5,463 bases of DNA, from contig JAOUHR010000164.1 of assembly GCA_029884515.1 (NCBI GenBank), positions 1 to 5,463 of the forward strand, read 5' to 3'. Shown here one piece after another: positions 1 to 3,630 of the stretch. The translations under genes were made by a program, and so were the position numbers. The notes under the pieces were generated by a model. That model did not search any database. It was not told where the DNA came from and saw only the letters and a program-made list of their open reading frames with translations. Each line of letters begins with the position of its first letter. The first letter of the stretch is position 1. This DNA comes from Gemmatimonadota bacterium (GTDB taxonomy: Bacteria > Gemmatimonadota > Gemmatimonadetes > Gemmatimonadales > Gemmatimonadaceae).

Positions 1-29
1 TGCGAAGCCAAATTCGAGGCGGGCCGGGG

Positions 30-497
30 TCACGTGGCGCGCTTCCCGAGGGAGGCGAGGCGCCGCGCGACGCGCTCGCGGGCCGCCTCGCTGCGGCAGA
101 CCATGAGGATGGTGTCGTCACCGGCGATGGTGCCGAGGATGTCGGTGCTGGACTCGCGATCGATGGCGGAGGCGACTGTCTGGGCGCCGCCGATGACGGT
201 CTTGAGGACGATCATGTGGCTGACGCCCTCGAGGCGGACGAAGAGCTGGGGCAGAATGGCCGCGAGCGGGGCGCGGGAGGCGTCCTCGCCCGCGCTCTCG
301 CTCACGACGTACCGGACGCCCTGGCCCGTTGGCACGCGGGCGATGCGCAGGTCGCGCAGGTCACGCGAGAGGGTGGACTGCGTGACCTCCCAGCCGCGCT
401 TGGCGAGCAACTGCCGGAGTTCCTCCTGACTCCCGATCTCTCGGGTGCCGATCAGCTCGAGGATGGCGTGCTGGCGGTCGCGCTTGCTGGCCGTCAC
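30..497 (-). CDS. argR: Arginine repressor ArgR
   Basis: A DNA-binding transcription regulator of 155 residues, the usual ArgR/AhrC length. In the family, arginine binding to the C-terminal domain drives hexamer formation and repression of arginine synthesis genes. The N-terminal winged helix-turn-helix spans about residues 5-65, with the recognition segment VTQSTLSRDLRDL at 38-50 including the conserved S44-R45. The C-terminal oligomerisation and arginine-binding domain spans about 78-150 and carries the signature GTIAGDDTI at 122-130; D127 and D128 correspond to the arginine-contacting aspartates. The start is GTG at 497, supported by GGAGAG five bases upstream. The gene is divergent from argC, with 93 bp between the two starts, so its product almost certainly regulates the neighbouring operon. 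The family assignment is very secure; repression of argC is inferred from the operator-like site at 579-597. Confidence 0.96.
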   Translation of the reverse strand: MTASKRDRQHAILELIGTREIGSQEELRQLLAKRGWEVTQSTLSRDLRDLRIARVPTGQGVRYVVSESAGEDASRAPLAAILPQLFVRLEGVSHMIVLKTVIGGAQTVASAIDRESSTDILGTIAGDDTILMVCRSEAARERVARRLASLGKRAT

Positions 498-502
498 TGG
501 TG

Positions 503-508
503 CTCTCC
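503..508 (-). promoter_or_regulatory. Ribosome binding site of argR
   Basis: On the minus strand GGAGAG lies five bases before the GTG at 497. This is a good Shine-Dalgarno match at normal spacing and it fixes the argR start. The divergent argC gene has no comparable site. Confidence 0.65.
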
Positions 509-518
509 GGGTTGTCAG

Positions 519-547
519 AGTCTAGCACGGCCGGGAGGCCGGGCAAA
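519..547 (-). promoter_or_regulatory. Possible argR promoter
   Basis: Read on the minus strand, TAGACT (519-524) could be a -10 element, with TTTGCC (542-547) as a poor -35 at 17-bp spacing. Transcription would start near 512 and give a short leader of about 15 bases that still includes the GGAGAG ribosome site. The -35 matches the sigma70 consensus at only about three positions, so this is a tentative call. The operator-like repeat at 579-597 lies upstream of this promoter and does not overlap it, so repression of argR itself would be weaker or absent. Confidence 0.3.
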
Positions 548-555
548 GGAATGCG

Positions 556-584
556 TTGACAACGACGCTTGGCATTAGTATGCA
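556..584 (+). promoter_or_regulatory. Predicted argC promoter
   Basis: TTGACA at 556-561 is a perfect sigma70 -35 hexamer. TATGCA at 579-584 sits 17 bp downstream as a weaker -10 that keeps the initial TAT. A start about seven bases after the -10 would fall at or next to the GTG of argC at 591, implying an mRNA with essentially no leader. The absence of any purine-rich ribosome site in 570-590 fits this. A more distant or different promoter cannot be excluded, because the -10 match is imperfect. Confidence 0.5.
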
Positions 585-597
585 TTAATCGTGCATA
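579..597 (+). promoter_or_regulatory. Probable ArgR operator (ARG box)
   Basis: TATGCA (579-584) and TGCATA (592-597) form a perfect 6-bp inverted repeat around a 7-bp AT-rich spacer, in an otherwise very GC-rich region. It lies in the argR-argC divergent gap, overlaps the predicted -10, and spans the GTG start codon of argC at 591-593. ArgR boxes in Escherichia coli and Bacillus are near-palindromes of about 18 bp with TGAAT/ATTCA half-sites. The TGCAT half-sites here resemble, from memory, those described for actinobacterial ArgR. Overall span is one base longer than the E. coli box. Binding here would block RNA polymerase at argC. Assignment to ArgR rests on position and symmetry and has not been tested. 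Confidence 0.7.
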
Positions 598-1556
598 AGA
601 TTCCAGTCGGCGTCCTCGGCGCCTCCGGGTACGCGGGGCGCGAGCTCTGCGCCATCATCCAGGCGCATCCCGGACTCTCCCTCGCGTTCGCCGCGGCGAA
701 CTCCCAGCGAGGTGAGACGGCTGCGTTGCCGCTCGGCGGGTCCGTCACGTTCCGGGCGACCGACGATGTCCGCCTTGGCGACGCCGCACTCGTCTTCTCG
801 GCCCTCCCGCACGGCGCGAGCTCCGAGTGGGTCGCACGTGCGCGCGCCGCGGGCGCGAAGGTCGTGGATCTCTCGTCCGACCACCGCATCGGGAACGGGG
901 CCAGCGACGGAATCCCCTACGGCCTCACCGAGCTCCGGCGCGACGCCGTGCGCAGCGCGGACCTCGTGGCGAACCCCGGCTGCTATCCCACGGCGGCGCT
1001 GCTCGGACTGCTCCCGCTACTCGAAGGCGGGCATGTCGCCAAGGGCGCCCGGATCGACATCAGCGCGGCCAGTGGCGTGACCGGCGCCGGCCTTTCGCCG
1101 CGCCTCGACCTCCTGTTCGGCGAGATCACGGAGAACTTCCGCGCGTACGGTGTGGGTGGTGCGCACCGGCACCTGAAGGAGATGCGCGCGCTGGCCACGG
1201 AACTGCGGGCCGATGCGGACCTGCTCTTCACGCCGCATCTTCTCCCCATCGCCCGGGGGATCCTGGCCACGATCACGGTTCCGCTCGCCGCACCGCTCGC
1301 CGACCCCATGGGGCTCTGGCGGGACCGGTTCGCCGGCGAGCGATTCATCGAGGTCACGGACGAACTCCCCGAACTGCGGCAGGTTCAGCACCGGAACGTC
1401 GCGCGCATCACCGTACGGACCGTGGAAGGTGTGCGGACGCCGACGCTCCAGGTGTTCAGCGCGATCGACAACCTCGTGAAGGGAGCGGCCGGACAGGCGA
1501 TGCAGAACGCGAACCTGATGCTTGGACTCGACGAAGGGCTGGGGCTGCGCGCATGA
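591..1556 (+). CDS. argC: N-acetyl-gamma-glutamyl-phosphate reductase ArgC
   Basis: NADPH-dependent cytosolic enzyme that reduces N-acyl-glutamyl phosphate to N-acyl-glutamate semialdehyde, the third step of ornithine synthesis. It has 321 residues, slightly shorter than the common ~340-350. The NADP-binding Rossmann motif GASGYAG is at 10-16. The catalytic cysteine is C131 in NPGCYPT, and the active-site histidine is in AHRHLKEM (H192). TPHLLPIARGILATI at 214-228 and DNLVKGAAGQAMQN at 293-306 are typical C-terminal segments. The usual DLSADFR motif reads DLSSDHR (93-99). The GTG start at 591 is effectively forced: an in-frame TAG lies at 576-578, no ATG, GTG or TTG follows before the Rossmann motif, and the motif needs these residues. 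There is no Shine-Dalgarno. It is the first gene of the operon and overlaps argB by four bases. Confidence 0.97.
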   Translation: MHKIPVGVLGASGYAGRELCAIIQAHPGLSLAFAAANSQRGETAALPLGGSVTFRATDDVRLGDAALVFSALPHGASSEWVARARAAGAKVVDLSSDHRIGNGASDGIPYGLTELRRDAVRSADLVANPGCYPTAALLGLLPLLEGGHVAKGARIDISAASGVTGAGLSPRLDLLFGEITENFRAYGVGGAHRHLKEMRALATELRADADLLFTPHLLPIARGILATITVPLAAPLADPMGLWRDRFAGERFIEVTDELPELRQVQHRNVARITVRTVEGVRTPTLQVFSAIDNLVKGAAGQAMQNANLMLGLDEGLGLRA

Positions 1557-2425
1557 GCGGCGGCCGCCGGAAGACCGACCCGCCGCACTCCGCCGTGCGT
1601 GTGCGCACGCCGGAGCAGGCGCATGCCGCGTCGCGCCGGAGTGCGGACGTCTTCATCCGTGTGGTGAAGATCGGCGGGCGCGTGCAGGGGGACGCCGGGC
1701 TGTTCGATTCCATCAAGTCGGGTGCGGCGATCCCCGGTGCCCGGATCGTGGTAGTGCACGGCGGCGGCGACGAGGTGAGCATGCTGCAGCGCCGCCTGGG
1801 CGTGGATCCGACGTTCGTCGGAGGCCGGCGCGTCACGAGCGCGAGCGACCTCGACCTCGTGCGCATGGTGCTCTCCGGACTCGTGAACAAGCGCCTCGTC
1901 GCGCGCCTCATCGCGGTCGGCGTCCGGGCCGTCGGGGTGAGCGGCGAGGACGGCGACCTGCTCACCGCGCGCGTCACCGACGAGAGCCTCGGCCGCGTGG
2001 GCGGCGACGTGTTCGCCGACGCGACGCTTGTCGCCGACCTGCTGAACGGCGGATGGCTCCCCGTGGTGTCCCCGCTCGCGCGCGAACGCGATGCCGAGAC
2101 AGGCGCCGGGCTCAACGTGAACGGCGACGACGCGGCGGCCGCGATCGCCGCGGGCCTTGGCGCCGACGAGCTGCTCTTCGTCGCCGACGTGCCTGGCGTG
2201 CTCGAGAATGGTGCGACGCTCACCGGCATCGATTCTTCCGCAGTCACGGTGCTCATCGCGCGGGGCGTCGTGCAGGGCGGCATGCGCGCCAAGCTCGAGG
2301 CCGCGGTGGCGGCGCTCCGCAACGGGGTCCGTCGCGTGCGCATCGCCTCGCTCGCCGGCATCGCCGACCCGGCGGTCGGCACCATCATCTCGCTCGCACC
2401 CAATCCTTCCCGGGACCTTGCATGA
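1553..2425 (+). CDS. argB: Acetylglutamate kinase ArgB (amino acid kinase family)
   Basis: ATP-dependent kinase acting on the gamma-carboxylate of N-acetylglutamate, the second step and usual control point of arginine synthesis. It has 290 residues. Equivalents of the E. coli catalytic residues are present: K39 with G41-G42 in VVKIGG, glycines 70-72 in VHGGG, R93 in GGRRVT, N188 and D192 in LNVNGDD, and K247 in GGMRAK. The GTIISL tail at 276-281 is also typical. Two features are unusual. The first ~35 residues (rich in Arg, Pro, Ser) precede the first strand and lack the EALPYIxxF-type helix of arginine-inhibited hexameric kinases. The NxNAD motif reads NVNGD, as in LysZ-type kinases. The ATG overlaps the argC stop as ATGA with no clear ribosome site, so translation is probably coupled. 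Third codon positions in the extension are almost all G/C, supporting translation from this start. N-succinylglutamate is a possible alternative substrate. Confidence 0.92.
   Translation: MSGGRRKTDPPHSAVRVRTPEQAHAASRRSADVFIRVVKIGGRVQGDAGLFDSIKSGAAIPGARIVVVHGGGDEVSMLQRRLGVDPTFVGGRRVTSASDLDLVRMVLSGLVNKRLVARLIAVGVRAVGVSGEDGDLLTARVTDESLGRVGGDVFADATLVADLLNGGWLPVVSPLARERDAETGAGLNVNGDDAAAAIAAGLGADELLFVADVPGVLENGATLTGIDSSAVTVLIARGVVQGGMRAKLEAAVAALRNGVRRVRIASLAGIADPAVGTIISLAPNPSRDLA
1583..1646 (+). repeat. Inverted repeats in the argB 5' coding region
   Basis: Two competing hairpins share a left arm. Hairpin A spans 1588-1615: CTCCG, one C/C mismatch, CGTGCG, loop TGTG, then CGCACG, C, CGGAG. Hairpin B pairs CCGCACTCCG (1583-1592) with CGGAGTGCGG (1637-1646), a perfect 10-bp match that can continue inward with one mismatch and four more pairs including a G-U. 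Only one can form at a time. A 12-bp perfect palindrome, CGGCGGCCGCCG, also lies at 1558-1569 just after the argC stop. All of this falls in the part of argB encoding its non-conserved N-terminal extension. GC-rich DNA produces such repeats by chance, so any regulatory meaning is speculative. Confidence 0.35.
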
Positions 2426-3603
2426 CCGCAGCAGCCGATCCGATCACCGACGCCCTGCTCGGCCTCTACCGTCGCGCGCCGATGGAGTTCGTGCGCGCCG
2501 AGGGCGTGCGGCTCTACGATGCCGCCGGCCGCGCCTGGCTCGACTTCGCCGCCGGGATCGCCGTGAATGCGCTCGGCTATGGCGATGCCGGGATCCGCGC
2601 CGCGATGCTGGAGGCGCTCGACACCGGGCTGGTGCACGTCTCCAACCTCTACCGCACCGAGCCGGGCGAGCGCCTGGCGGACAAGCTCGCGGCGGCGTCG
2701 TTCGCCGACCGCGTCTTCTTCTGCAACTCGGGCGCCGAGGCGAACGAGGGCGCGTTCAAGATCGCGCGCAAGTGGGGGAAGCTCGCGGGAGGCGTGGCCA
2801 AGCACGAGATCATCGCGCTCAGGGGCGCCTTCCACGGCCGGCTCTTCGGCACGGTGGCCGCAACGGACCGGCCGCAGTACCGCAACCCCTTCCGCCCGCT
2901 CGCCGGCGGCATCCACATCCATGAGCGCGACCTCACCGAACTCTCGAAGGTGCTCTCCGATGCGGCGACGTGCGCCGTGATCATCGAGCCGGTGCAGGGC
3001 GAGGGCGGCATGCGCGTACTCGACACGACGTTCGTGCGCGAACTGCGCGCGCTCACCAACGAACGGAACGTCCTGCTCATCCTGGACGAGATCCAGTGCG
3101 GCTACGGACGCACGGGCACCTTCTTCGCCTACGAGCAGTTCGGGATCGTGCCCGACCTGCTCACGGTGGCGAAGCCGATGGCGGGCGGCCTGCCGATGGG
3201 CGCGGTGCTCATGACGCAGCGCGTCGCCGATGCGATGCAGCCGGGCGACCATGGCACCACGTTCGGCGGCGGTCCGCTGGTGGCGCACGTCGCCAACCAC
3301 GTGTTCGACCGCCTGCACGATCCCAAGCTCCTTGCCCACGTGGCCAAGGAAGGGAAGTGGCTCGGCGAGCAGCTGCTCAAGGTGAAGCAGCGCTCACCGA
3401 AGGTACGCGCCGTGCGCGGCCGTGGTTTCATGTGGGGCGTGGACGTGACCGACCTCGCGAAGGACGTGGTCGCGCGCGCGATGGAGCAGGGGCTGCTCCT
3501 CGTCTCCGCGGGCGACCACACGCTGCGGCTCCTGCCGCCGCTCGTGATGACGCGTGCCGACCTCAAGGTCGGCATCGAGAAGATCGAGGCCGCGATCGGC
3601 TGA
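2422..3603 (+). CDS. argD: Acetylornithine aminotransferase ArgD (class III, PLP-dependent)
   Basis: Pyridoxal-phosphate enzyme that transfers an amino group from glutamate to N-acyl-glutamate semialdehyde, making N-acylornithine. Related enzymes can also act on N-succinyl-diaminopimelate in lysine synthesis. It has 393 residues, normal for the family. The PLP phosphate-binding motif NSGAEANEGAFK is at 102-113, and F138-H139-G140-R141-type sequence follows in GAFHGR (R140 being the likely substrate-carboxylate arginine). IIEPVQGEGG is at 187-196. D222-E223-I-Q in LDEIQCGYGRTG pairs with the pyridine nitrogen. The Schiff-base lysine is K251 in VAKPMAGGLPMGA. GTTFGG is at 278-283 and LRLLPPL at 368-374. 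The common FGGNPL motif reads FGGGPL. The ATG overlaps the argB stop as ATGA and no ribosome site is visible. It is the last gene of the operon; a convergent gene begins 27 bp on. Class III transaminase identity is certain; the ArgD role follows from context. Confidence 0.95.
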   Translation: MTAAADPITDALLGLYRRAPMEFVRAEGVRLYDAAGRAWLDFAAGIAVNALGYGDAGIRAAMLEALDTGLVHVSNLYRTEPGERLADKLAAASFADRVFFCNSGAEANEGAFKIARKWGKLAGGVAKHEIIALRGAFHGRLFGTVAATDRPQYRNPFRPLAGGIHIHERDLTELSKVLSDAATCAVIIEPVQGEGGMRVLDTTFVRELRALTNERNVLLILDEIQCGYGRTGTFFAYEQFGIVPDLLTVAKPMAGGLPMGAVLMTQRVADAMQPGDHGTTFGGGPLVAHVANHVFDRLHDPKLLAHVAKEGKWLGEQLLKVKQRSPKVRAVRGRGFMWGVDVTDLAKDVVARAMEQGLLLVSAGDHTLRLLPPLVMTRADLKVGIEKIEAAIG

Positions 3604-3606
3604 CGG

Positions 3607-3623
3607 CGCGGGGGCGCCCCGCG
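3607..3623. terminator. GC hairpin between convergent genes, possible terminator
   Basis: CGCGGGG (3607-3613) and CCCCGCG (3617-3623) form a perfect 7-bp stem around a GCG loop, in the 27-bp gap between the argD stop and the stop of the convergent propeller gene. Its position suits a shared bidirectional terminator. Neither side has a run of T, so it is not a canonical intrinsic terminator, and random GC-rich sequence can give similar stems. Confidence 0.4.
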
Positions 3624-3630
3624 ACGGCGC

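Noticed and set aside
1..29. Possible end of another gene or terminator downstream of argR
   Set aside because: Only 29 bases, with a 4-bp CGAA/TTCG pairing; too little to support any call.
580..588. ATG-CAT-TAA as a two-codon leader peptide before argC
   Set aside because: It falls inside the operator and predicted -10, has no ribosome site, and would probably not be transcribed.
827..1552. The argB reading frame stays open far upstream, into argC
   Set aside because: The upstream part is an Arg-rich out-of-frame reading of argC. The ATG at 1553, overlapping the argC stop, is the sensible start.
1456..3339. A 627-codon open frame on the minus strand opposite argB and argD
   Set aside because: It lies antisense to two certain genes, its product is Arg/Ala-rich with no recognisable motif, and such long shadow frames are normal in high-GC DNA.
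591..3603. LysW-dependent arginine/lysine pathway
   Set aside because: No small acidic LysW gene or LysX/ArgX ligase is present, and ArgC and ArgD read as ordinary family members; only one ArgB motif recalls LysZ.
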